Origin: Methanomicrobiales archaeon | GTDB lineage: Archaea > Halobacteriota > Methanomicrobia > Methanomicrobiales > JACTUA01 | Length of the DNA stretch: 30,870 nt | Assembly (NCBI GenBank): GCA_028678905.1 | Contig: JAJRCO010000128.1 | Span: 1-30,870 of the forward strand | Reading direction: 5' to 3' | Shown here: positions 15,344 to 22,441 of the stretch, one piece after another | Position numbering within the stretch: position 1 is the first letter of the stretch | How the letters are laid out: every line of letters starts with the position of its first letter | Made by a program: the position numbers and the translations under genes | The notes under the pieces: generated by a model | Told to the model about the DNA's origin: nothing | Databases searched by the model: none | Seen by the model: only the letters and a program-made list of their open reading frames with translations

Positions 15344-15506
15344 ATTAATAATGATCTATAATCGGTGCACTTAAGTTTTTTTATTTCTCTGGCGCCCGCG
15401 TCTGGTTTTGATTATCGCCTTAACATATTTAACTCCCCATCCCCAATGAGTATTGGAATGCAAATCCCTATTTGCGGCACAACCGCGCTTTTCTGGCATC
15501 AAATCC

Positions 15507-15520
15507 CGTATATATTTATC
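15507..15520 (+). promoter_or_regulatory. TATA box, candidate hisH promoter
   Basis: CGTATATATTTATC is a strong archaeal TATA match. Transcription would begin near 15540-15545, leaving a leader of roughly 105-110 nt before hisH. Nothing recognisable as a riboswitch occupies that leader. The rest of the 407-bp hisH-mbhA intergenic region, 15353-15506, shows no gene or RNA that I can identify. Confidence 0.5.
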
Positions 15521-15650
15521 ATAGGAAAATCCCGTGCCTTTATCGATTCCGTTAAAATACCGAATTCGTGTCTAGAAGGCGTGATAACGCAGACATGTTG
15601 CCAGGATAAATGGTAGATAAGTGGGGGTATACCTGATAAAGAGGTGTATA

Positions 15651-16259
15651 ATGCCTGAAATCGCTATCATAGATTACGGGGTGGGAAACCTGAGGAGTGT
15701 GATGCGGGGCCTGGAAAAGGCCGGAGCACACCCCCGGATCACCGCAGACAGAACAGAGATCGCCTCCGCGGACGGGATCGTTCTTCCTGGTGTGGGTGCC
15801 TTCCGCGAAGGGATGGAAATGCTGGGGCAGCTCCAGCCGGTGGTCCGGCAAGCGGCCGGCACTGTCCCCCTCCTGGGCATCTGTCTGGGGATGCAAATGC
15901 TCATGGAATGGAGCGAGGAGCGGGGAATCCACCGGGGGCTCGGACTCATCCCGGGCATCGTGACCCGGTTAACCGCTCAGCCAGGCAAAAAGGTACCCCA
16001 TATGGGATGGAACACGCTGCAGATCAAAGAACCAGAACCTCTGCTGACCGGTCTCCGCACCCGGGAGCACGTCTATTTCGTGCATTCCTACTACGTCTCA
16101 ACTTTGACTCCCTACGTTCTGTCCACGACCGAGTATATCTGTCCGTTTGCTTCCTGCATTGGAAAAGATCAGGTATTCGGGGTGCAGTTCCACCCCGAAA
16201 AGAGCGGAGTGGCAGGTCTGACCATCCTGAAGAACTTTATTGATCTCTGCTCGGGATAG
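15651..16259 (+). CDS. hisH: Imidazole glycerol phosphate synthase glutaminase subunit HisH
   Basis: Glutaminase that supplies ammonia to HisF for imidazole ring closure in histidine synthesis, producing IGP and AICAR. The class I amidotransferase triad is complete in the 202 residues: Cys78 in GICLGMQ, His181 and Glu183 in FHPEKS. IDYGVGNLRSV at the N-terminus, PGVGAF (oxyanion strand) and VPHMGWN are HisH-specific. The ATG at 15651 is preceded by GAGGTG at good spacing and gives the family start MPEIAIIDYG; the longer open frame from 15621 is not needed. No other his gene is adjacent. Its 3' end overlaps the convergent regulator gene by 23 bases. Confidence 0.95.
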   Translation: MPEIAIIDYGVGNLRSVMRGLEKAGAHPRITADRTEIASADGIVLPGVGAFREGMEMLGQLQPVVRQAAGTVPLLGICLGMQMLMEWSEERGIHRGLGLIPGIVTRLTAQPGKKVPHMGWNTLQIKEPEPLLTGLRTREHVYFVHSYYVSTLTPYVLSTTEYICPFASCIGKDQVFGVQFHPEKSGVAGLTILKNFIDLCSG

Positions 16260-16854
16260 GCGCTGAAACCGGACGCAGGGATCGGCGCTTGCGGAACTCA
16301 TATGCGGCGAGGGTGACGATCGCCGCAGATCCGCCCAGGACGAAGTAGAGGAGAGGTAGATAGGTATTTTCCGGAGGTGCGGTGGATACTGGAACGCTGT
16401 TCAATCGAGCATCCTCTCCTGCCGTTCCTTTTTCGAGCAGCGGTGCGGTAAATGATCCCATGCCGGCAAATATCATAAGGAGGGCGAGCATCACCACACC
16501 TGCCAGCACTACCACGCTGAAAAGTGAGACATACTTGAGGAGAAGAGAGCGGATGTCTCCTGGATTATTAGCGACGATGACCACTTGGTTACGCAGCCCG
16601 TAGACTTTGATCTCCCTTCCCTTCTTGCTCCACTTCTTGTCGGTGATGTTGAGCATCGCGGCGGCAACCAGGTTTTCAAGATGATACTGGACCGTGGTGA
16701 GCGGCATTTTCAGTTGTTCCGCGATCTGGGTGGCGGTATAGTTTCCTTCCTTCATCTGGTTTAGAATGTCGCTTGCCGTCTGGCTCGATATCGCCCGTGC
16801 GATCTTCTGCACCCGTTCATCACCCGGTTCCAGAACCAGGACATCCTCAGCCAT
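16237..16854 (-). CDS. Membrane-tethered winged-helix regulator
   Basis: A 205-residue protein with an N-terminal ArsR-like winged helix (about 15-90: TASDILNQMKEGNYTATQIAEQLKMPLTTVQYHLENLVAAAML) and a wing ending in KVYGLRNQVVIVANNP. Two transmembrane segments follow, at about 107-131 and 165-186, joined by a 30-residue Pro/Ser/Thr-rich loop. A basic tail (EFRKRRSLR) places the C-terminus in the cytoplasm, the same side as the DNA-binding domain. Such one-component membrane regulators are common in methanogens, with ligands mostly unknown. The start overlaps the alaS stop by eight bases (ATGGCTGA), so it is translated with alaS. The signal it senses cannot be inferred. Confidence 0.8.
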   Translation of the reverse strand: MAEDVLVLEPGDERVQKIARAISSQTASDILNQMKEGNYTATQIAEQLKMPLTTVQYHLENLVAAAMLNITDKKWSKKGREIKVYGLRNQVVIVANNPGDIRSLLLKYVSLFSVVVLAGVVMLALLMIFAGMGSFTAPLLEKGTAGEDARLNSVPVSTAPPENTYLPLLYFVLGGSAAIVTLAAYEFRKRRSLRPVSAPIPSRDQ

Positions 16855-19585
16855 GTAGCTCCGCCCGTATTATGGCCCGGCTCTCCTCGAGAGCCTGTGA
16901 CACGTTCTCTACCCGGGGCCCGCTTCCCTGGGCCAGCCGGGGATTTCCTCCGCCTCGTCCGCCTAACACCTGGCAGACCCGCTGCACCACCGCGACTGCA
17001 TTCACACCGGGATGACCGGAGGAGACGACCACATGAGCCCGTTCATTCCGGGAGATTAGTACCGCCACCCCCCCGGTGTCGGCAAATCCGTTTGCGATGG
17101 TCATCAGCTCCTGCGGGGTGGCCACAAGTGTCTTCACCGCCACCCGTACTTCACCGATCCGTTCAGTCTCCAGGCGTGCGACTTCCAGATCGGCGACCCG
17201 TTTCTGCAGTCTTTCAATCTCTTTCTTCTGGTCCTTCCATTCTGAAAAGAAACGCTGGACCGTTCCGGGAAGGTTCTCCGGTTGCACGCTGACCACTCCC
17301 GCAGCTTCATGCAGGATCCCCTCCAGCCGTTGCATGTAGTACACGGCGGCAGTTCCCGCGGTAAACTCGATACGCTCGATCCCATCCTGCACATGTTCGA
17401 TACGAATGACTTTGATGGGCCCGACTTCACCGGTGCTTCGGCAATGGGTGCCGGCACAGGCCTCCACGTCACGATTCACCCGCACCACCCGGATCTCTTT
17501 TCCAGGAGGGACTCCTCCCTGGTAGAGTTCGAAACCATATTTCTGTTCCGCCCGGGTCCTCGCCTCCCATTTGATGGAGACGAGCGAATCCTCCATCACC
17601 ATCTGATTGGCAAGTACCTCGATTCTCTGCATCTCTTCGTGCGTGATATGTTTGTAGTGCCGGAGGTCGATACGGGAACTCTCGCTCCCTTTCTGGGCTC
17701 CTGCCTGGTGGATGTGGCTTCCCAGCACATCTTTTGCGGCCCGGAGAAGAAGATGGGTCGCAGTGTGGTGTCGCATCAGAGACCTCCGCCGCTCCTCATC
17801 GATTTTGCCTCTCACCCGCTCTCCCGCCTTCATGCCGTCTCCGCGGGTCTGGTGGAGGATCACTTCTCCCAGACGGATGGTGTTTTCCACCCGCACCATC
17901 CCCTCCCGGGTGAGCAGGATACCGGTATCCGCCGGCTGCCCTCCCCCTTCTGGATAGAATAGAGTCTGGTCCAGGATCACAAATCCATCGAACGAATCGA
18001 GGACCTCTGCTTCGAATTCCATGTCTTCCGGCTGCTCGTAATAGAGCTTGCGGGTGGAAGGCAGTGCGGTGACCCGTTCCCGGTACTTTTCCGGGGTGAC
18101 TTCTCTCCCTGTTTCGGACTGGGAGTGGAGTCCCGCGACCATGGAATAGAAATTATCCGGCAGCTCTACCGTCGCCCCCTCCTGTGCTGCAATCTCCGCC
18201 ACCATCTCCGGAGGAATCCCGTGGGAGTCGTACAGGGTGATGAGATCGGAGACCGGGATAGACTCATTCCTTTGATGATAGGTGGATGCGAGCTTCTGGA
18301 CGATGCGGGAGCCTCTGCCCAGGGTTTGGCGGTAGCGTTCCACCTCGTTGTGTACAATCTCGCGGATGATTTCGGGGGTCTGTTCGAAGGAATCGTCCTG
18401 GGAGAGAAGCATCTGTTTTTCGATCAGGTCGGCAAGGTCGGTGGCCATACCCAGTTCATTCATCATGCGCAGGGTTCTGCGTAACACCAGCCGGGTGAGG
18501 TATCCTTCCCGCACATTGGAGGGGATAATACAGTCGCCCAGCATATACGCCAAGCAGCGCGTGTGATCCGCGATAGTGTAAAGTTTCTCGAAAGGTACGA
18601 TCACCCACTGCAGATCGTCCAAAGTAACTCCGATAATCTCTGCCACCCGTCTTCGCATCGGGAGCAGATTGGACCCCTGGATATCCATCAGGCCTGCATA
18701 CTTTGCATTCATGGCCAGGATCTTTGCATATTCCTGGGTGGAAAGGTAGGTCTCCAGATGAGCCTCCCGGATCAGCGTATCGATTATCTCTGGAAACACC
18801 GCATCGTAGATGGTGGGGGATCCCTGGGAAGCCCACACGAACCGTTCCAGACCATACCCGGTATCGACGATGCGGGTCTTCATCGGATAATAGGCGTCAC
18901 CTTCCAGGATGACCGGTGAATCTGCGGTTTTCTCCCGCCCCATGTTCATGAACACCAGCGTTGCCACTTCCAGTCCCGCGATCAGAATCTCCAGCGAAGG
19001 ACCGGCATTTCCTCCCCCCACCCAGGGATGCTCCTTGTAGCTTACCCGGGTGAGATCGGCCCCGAGAGAGGCGAGGAATTCATCGCAGAGAGCTACGGTC
19101 TCGTTTTTCCAGTAGATCTCAGTCTCCGCGGAGTTAAATGCGTGATGAGCCATCATCTCAAAAAGGGTGAGATGGCGGCCGGACCGCCCCACCGCATCCA
19201 GATCGTTGAGGCGGATGCAGGGCTGAGAGATGGTCAGGGGATTTGCCGGTGGAGGCACCTGTCCACTGGTCACATACGGCTGGAAATCGGCGATAGAAGC
19301 GATGGTCAGGTAGATATCTTCCCGCCAGCGGGCGGCTACGGGATAGCGCGCCAGGCGGGTATGCCCATGCCGTTCAAAAAATGATAGAAAGGCCTCCCGC
19401 ATTTCGGGTACGGTATGGGGATTGAAAACGGGGCTTCCGATGAATGTATACGACTCGCAGGGCGCATCTCCGCAAACCTCGCGGTCCGGGTCACGGGTCC
19501 AGAACGGAATCCCGCAGGACCGGCAGACTTTGCGCACCATGCCCTGGTCGCGGAAATATTCGAGCTGATATTCATCCTTCATCAT
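16847..19585 (-). CDS. alaS: Alanyl-tRNA synthetase (archaeal type)
   Basis: Charges tRNA-Ala with alanine and hydrolyses mischarged Ser/Gly-tRNA. The 912 residues follow the archaeal layout. It has a short N-terminal cysteine-rich segment (CRSCGIPFWTRDPDREVCGDAPC) and a class II catalytic core with IVDTGYGLERFVWASQG (motif 3-type glycine/arginine block) near 240. The editing domain carries RHHTATH near 605 and CAGTH near 708 as zinc ligands. A coiled segment (about 770-800) is followed by a C-Ala/DHHA1 domain with RVCQVLGGRGGGNPRLAQGSG. The length is usual for archaea. Two ATG codons are in tandem at the start (19585, 19582). It lies 62 bases downstream of the SWIM gene and is likely transcribed with it. 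Confidence 0.96.
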   Translation of the reverse strand: MMKDEYQLEYFRDQGMVRKVCRSCGIPFWTRDPDREVCGDAPCESYTFIGSPVFNPHTVPEMREAFLSFFERHGHTRLARYPVAARWREDIYLTIASIADFQPYVTSGQVPPPANPLTISQPCIRLNDLDAVGRSGRHLTLFEMMAHHAFNSAETEIYWKNETVALCDEFLASLGADLTRVSYKEHPWVGGGNAGPSLEILIAGLEVATLVFMNMGREKTADSPVILEGDAYYPMKTRIVDTGYGLERFVWASQGSPTIYDAVFPEIIDTLIREAHLETYLSTQEYAKILAMNAKYAGLMDIQGSNLLPMRRRVAEIIGVTLDDLQWVIVPFEKLYTIADHTRCLAYMLGDCIIPSNVREGYLTRLVLRRTLRMMNELGMATDLADLIEKQMLLSQDDSFEQTPEIIREIVHNEVERYRQTLGRGSRIVQKLASTYHQRNESIPVSDLITLYDSHGIPPEMVAEIAAQEGATVELPDNFYSMVAGLHSQSETGREVTPEKYRERVTALPSTRKLYYEQPEDMEFEAEVLDSFDGFVILDQTLFYPEGGGQPADTGILLTREGMVRVENTIRLGEVILHQTRGDGMKAGERVRGKIDEERRRSLMRHHTATHLLLRAAKDVLGSHIHQAGAQKGSESSRIDLRHYKHITHEEMQRIEVLANQMVMEDSLVSIKWEARTRAEQKYGFELYQGGVPPGKEIRVVRVNRDVEACAGTHCRSTGEVGPIKVIRIEHVQDGIERIEFTAGTAAVYYMQRLEGILHEAAGVVSVQPENLPGTVQRFFSEWKDQKKEIERLQKRVADLEVARLETERIGEVRVAVKTLVATPQELMTIANGFADTGGVAVLISRNERAHVVVSSGHPGVNAVAVVQRVCQVLGGRGGGNPRLAQGSGPRVENVSQALEESRAIIRAELHG

Positions 19586-19647
19586 GAAAAATCCCGTTTT
19601 ATCCCAGTATGTTTTTCGTGCGCATGATTAAAAGCATAGTGTCTCTC

Positions 19648-19965
19648 CTACCGTCTGAGGGAGGGATAGTACCAGCTGTCGTAGCGTTCGTAGCAGTCGG
19701 TGGCACAGGCTACCCGCACCGCCAGGAGATGCACACACTCCCGGCCCCGAAACAGGAAGTCGCTGCAGGTGCAGAATTCCTCGTCCACCACATACTCATC
19801 GTTATATCCGACCACCACGAAGAAATCACAGTACTTCTTCACCCTCCTTTCTTCTACGACTTTAAGGGCCTTTCTCCCGCGTTCCCCATAGTGTTCGATG
19901 AGGGCTTCTCTGCGGGCGGGGGTAAGCGATCGGGAACAGCGGATCTCGTCCCAGATAGCGTTCAT
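19648..19965 (-). CDS. Small SWIM zinc-finger protein
   Basis: A 105-residue protein with a SWIM-type zinc-binding motif (C-x-C-x9-C-x-H): FCTCSDFLFRGRECVHL, with ligands Cys65, Cys67, Cys77 and His79. SWIM domains bind DNA or proteins and often accompany recombination or nuclease functions, but a stand-alone protein like this has no assigned role. The N-terminal 60 residues (basic helix, then a beta hairpin YCDFFVVVGYNDEYVVDEE) support the zinc knuckle. The gene is coupled to the Nif3-like gene by an ATGA overlap (19962-19965) and precedes alaS. Confidence 0.8.
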   Translation of the reverse strand: MNAIWDEIRCSRSLTPARREALIEHYGERGRKALKVVEERRVKKYCDFFVVVGYNDEYVVDEEFCTCSDFLFRGRECVHLLAVRVACATDCYERYDSWYYPSLRR

Positions 19966-20669
19966 CCGATGTACCTGCAGAGGGGTGCACTCTCGATAAA
20001 GAACCAGTCGCGATCTTTCGCGAGACGGCGCATCGCGGGAGCCTCCAGGCCATAGTGTGTGGACTCAAGCAGAGGCAATGGTGACCGGAGTGCAACATGA
20101 TGCTTGAGTTCAGCAGAAAGGAAGGCCTCCGCTCCGTGATACCAGGCATATTCGATCAACTCCGGGTGAAAGCCGCTACCTCCCACCACGGCGAGGGTTC
20201 GGGGCTGGGTGAGCGTGCCGTAGAGTTTCAGGGGAGTGTTCAGCCGCTCCTGCATCTCCGGAAGGGAGAGCTGGCATTCTCCCAGAACCCCGATCGGCAT
20301 CTCTTCGATCTTTTTCATTCCGAGGAGGAGGGCCAAGGTCTGATTCACTCCCTTCGCGGCACGGTCAAAATTGGTGTGCATGATATAGAGATTGATCCGG
20401 GCCCCCAGCAGCGCCCTGAGCAGGTGGGCATCGTCTCCCCGGATTGTCTGCAGCGGGTTGTAGAATGGAGTATGGTGAGCGATGATCAGCGTACTTCCCC
20501 TGTCGATGGCCTGCTGCACTACCCGCGGAGTTACGTCCACACTACAGCAGATGGTGCGAATATCCGCTTCCCCCTCGACTACCAGGCCGATCCGACTAGC
20601 ATCGTCTTCATCCGCCAGATCCGGAGGAGCAATCTCTTCCAGTTCTTCCAGGATCGTCCGGATATGCAT
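19962..20669 (-). CDS. Nif3-like dinuclear metal-centre protein
   Basis: Member of the NIF3/YbgI (DUF34) family of toroidal hexamers with a two-metal site; sometimes labelled GTP cyclohydrolase I type 2, but the true substrate is unsettled. Metal ligands are visible in the 235-residue protein: IIAHHTPFYN (His65, His66), MHTNFDRAAKGVNQ (His98, Asp102) and the C-terminal ESTHYGLEAPAM (His and Glu). I start at ATG 20669 because family members begin at this helix and a TATA-like TTTTTTATCC (20692-20702) lies about 27 bases upstream, suiting a leaderless mRNA. The open frame continues to 20735 with another ATG at 20720, so a longer form is possible. Confidence 0.87.
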   Translation of the reverse strand: MHIRTILEELEEIAPPDLADEDDASRIGLVVEGEADIRTICCSVDVTPRVVQQAIDRGSTLIIAHHTPFYNPLQTIRGDDAHLLRALLGARINLYIMHTNFDRAAKGVNQTLALLLGMKKIEEMPIGVLGECQLSLPEMQERLNTPLKLYGTLTQPRTLAVVGGSGFHPELIEYAWYHGAEAFLSAELKHHVALRSPLPLLESTHYGLEAPAMRRLAKDRDWFFIESAPLCRYIG

Positions 20670-20769
20670 GAAAGCTTGTTTGACTGCGTGGGGATAAAAA
20701 AGATGACGTGATGATGACATGATGGCAGGATACATAAAACCGGGAATTGCGCTACACGAATGACGACAG

Positions 20770-20874
20770 ATGGGGCCCGGAAAAGTCCGGCATGGCCGCG
20801 ATCCCGTCTCTGGGCGGATGGTTATTCTTCTGATCGCCGCAGTGATCGTCCTCTATGTGGTCACCTCATATTAA
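20770..20874 (+). CDS. Possible 34-residue single-span membrane peptide
   Basis: An open frame beginning at ATG 20770: a basic, glycine-rich head (MGPGKVRHGRDPVSGR) followed by one hydrophobic span (MVILLIAAVIVLYVVTS), ending at a TAA at 20872-20874. The design is that of a small membrane peptide with its N-terminus in the cytoplasm, similar in layout to tail-anchored Sec61-beta-like proteins, but I see no family motif. A TATA-like ACATAAAA at about 20732-20739 is placed for a near-leaderless transcript divergent from the Nif3 gene. Support is limited to composition and context. Confidence 0.4.
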   Translation: MGPGKVRHGRDPVSGRMVILLIAAVIVLYVVTSY

Positions 20875-20927
20875 AAGCAATTGATATCAACTGATAATTA
20901 ATGCATTGAAAATTTCTACTTCTAAGA

Positions 20928-21590
20928 GTGGATATCAAAAGGATACTGATCCTTACTGGTATAATTGTTGCATCTGTTTCAATGCTATACGTCATTATTG
21001 CTGGATATCTACATGGACCTACTTCTTTACCTTCGGTTGAAATTAGGTCGTATCAAGGGCAAAACCTTTCTTCTATCTCCGATTTCCGTGAGAATTCGAT
21101 TAAGGGGCCCCAATACGTCAACATATCAGAGTACCGGCTTACGATCACGGGTCTCACCAATACAACACTCACCCACCCTTATGACGAGGTATTACAGAAG
21201 TATCCCCACTACACAAAAGTCGTAACCTTATATTGTGTGGAGGGCTGGCATGTGACAATCTTATGGGAGGGGGTGCTCGTCCGCGATGTACTACTCGATG
21301 CAGGTATTGATCCACGGGCCAACACAGTCATCTTCACAGCCCATGACGGCTATACAACGTCATTTCCCCTGGATTACTTGATGGACAATGATATCATCAT
21401 GGCCTACAGTATGAACAACGTCACCCTACCCGCGAACAGAGGCTATCCATTCCAGCTGGTTGCAGAAGATAAATTTGGTTATAAATGGGAGAAGTGGATA
21501 GAGAAGATAGAACTTACGGACAATCCGAACTACCGAGGGTACTGGGAACGACGGGGCTTCTCGAATAATGGAGATATAAACAATAGTTAG
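20928..21590 (+). CDS. Membrane-anchored molybdopterin-dependent oxidoreductase domain protein
   Basis: A sulfite-oxidase-fold protein of 220 residues that likely binds a molybdenum or tungsten pterin outside the membrane. Residues 6-28 form an uncleaved signal anchor. The folded domain starts at YRLTITGLTNTTLTHPYDEVL and includes the cofactor-ligating Cys103 in VVTLYCVEGW, then WEGVLVRDVLLDAGI, a YTTSFPLDYLMDNDIIMAY block, and NRGYPFQLVAEDKFGYKWEKWIEKIEL near the C-terminus. These are the conserved landmarks of the oxidoreductase molybdopterin-binding domain family. No heme domain or dimerisation domain is present. The GTG start at 20928 is the first that includes the anchor. The gene is AT-richer than its flanks and convergent with a DUF4405 membrane protein seven bases away. 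The substrate is unknown. Confidence 0.85.
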   Translation: MDIKRILILTGIIVASVSMLYVIIAGYLHGPTSLPSVEIRSYQGQNLSSISDFRENSIKGPQYVNISEYRLTITGLTNTTLTHPYDEVLQKYPHYTKVVTLYCVEGWHVTILWEGVLVRDVLLDAGIDPRANTVIFTAHDGYTTSFPLDYLMDNDIIMAYSMNNVTLPANRGYPFQLVAEDKFGYKWEKWIEKIELTDNPNYRGYWERRGFSNNGDINNS

Positions 21591-21597
21591 TGTGGGA

Positions 21598-21861
21598 TTA
21601 GTTATCTTTGCCCACTATTATTCTCTTAGTCATCCCGATTATCCATCTACGATTCAATAATAGGTGGAATGCAACGAAAATACCTAACAATATTCCTGAC
21701 CAGTCATGTGTATCGGTAATAATGGCAAGAGGGAGCGGGATATCGGTAAGACCAAAAAATTGTATAAACAATCGGAACTTCAGAATACCCGTAATAAAAC
21801 AAACGAGCAGGGTAATCCCCATCAGAAAATCTACAGACCATTTTAGCAACGGTAAACTCAA
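21598..21861 (-). CDS. DUF4405 membrane protein, possible heme-b anchor
   Basis: An 87-residue protein with two or three hydrophobic segments and the DUF4405 pattern (T)HDWSGILLGIFVAFHLLLNRRWI. His52 and His66 lie on one helix and could ligate heme, as in cytochrome b561-like or ferric-reductase-like anchors. It ends seven bases from the convergent molybdopterin protein gene. The two share an AT-rich composition and together resemble a cut-down MsrP/MsrQ arrangement (molybdoenzyme plus membrane heme protein); that pairing is inference. No RBS is obvious. Confidence 0.75.
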   Translation of the reverse strand: MSLPLLKWSVDFLMGITLLVCFITGILKFRLFIQFFGLTDIPLPLAIITDTHDWSGILLGIFVAFHLLLNRRWIIGMTKRIIVGKDN

Positions 21862-22401
21862 ATAATCCCCCTTACTACTTGCAAAGATGTTATTAAGATT
21901 TCTCTGTATTCAATTCAATAGTTTCAGAGAATGATCTGATTTTTATAATGATGGTTCAATAAAACCAAATACAAGCCTTCTCTGAAATTTTGATACTTTT
22001 TTCGGTTCGTTCATCCTGTATGAAAGGCATGAAAAAGGGGTGCAGTAAGGGATCTTGCTGGAATTTTAGACAGCATCTGGGGTGATTTTGAACATCTCTT
22101 CGAAGGTTCCCATCTGGAAGATTCATTTCTCATAGGTCCAGCCATAGTTTCCATTCGCGGATACCGATGAAAAGATCGTCGCATGGCTGCTGCGTGCGTT
22201 TTCTCTCCCTTTCTGCTCACCGGCTCTGGCATCACCGAGTACATTCGTTTCCGCGCTCTGACCCTGAACATCTTCGATAAAGCTCCGCTCCACATCCCTG
22301 TACGCGCATCTATGGGAACCGCTTCTGGTTCCCCGGACCCTCCATGTCGCGTTAGCCCGTGGATTATACCGGAAATGAAATGACTAAATATTACCAGAGG
22401 T
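21862..22401. other. Intergenic region with a possible gene remnant
   Basis: About 540 bp without a convincing gene. The first 140 bp are AT-rich and may hold the promoter of the DUF4405 gene. From about 22370 to 22130 the minus strand has an uninterrupted reading frame of protein-like composition (blocks YRDVERSFIEDVQGQSAETN and SSHATIFSSVSANGNYGW, stop near 22131) without a start codon. Other frames are also open there, so this may be a decayed gene or chance. I recognise no family. Confidence 0.35.
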
Positions 22402-22424
22402 AATAAAAAGTCTCTTAATATATT
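22402..22424 (+). promoter_or_regulatory. Promoter of the homocysteine operon
   Basis: AATAAAAAG (22402-22410) and TTAATATATT (22415-22424) are two overlapping TATA candidates 18-40 bases before the ATG at 22442. Either gives a very short or absent leader; no Shine-Dalgarno sequence precedes the ATG, consistent with leaderless translation of the first gene. Confidence 0.5.
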
Positions 22425-22441
22425 CGAAACAATAATATTGC

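Noticed and set aside
15353..15506. Possible tRNA or small RNA in the hisH-mbhA intergenic region
   Set aside because: No TTCRANNY-type T-loop, cloverleaf or K-turn/box motif could be found.
17282..17962. Plus-strand open frame of 226 codons
   Set aside because: Antisense to the AlaRS editing domain, with low-complexity, His/Pro-rich composition.
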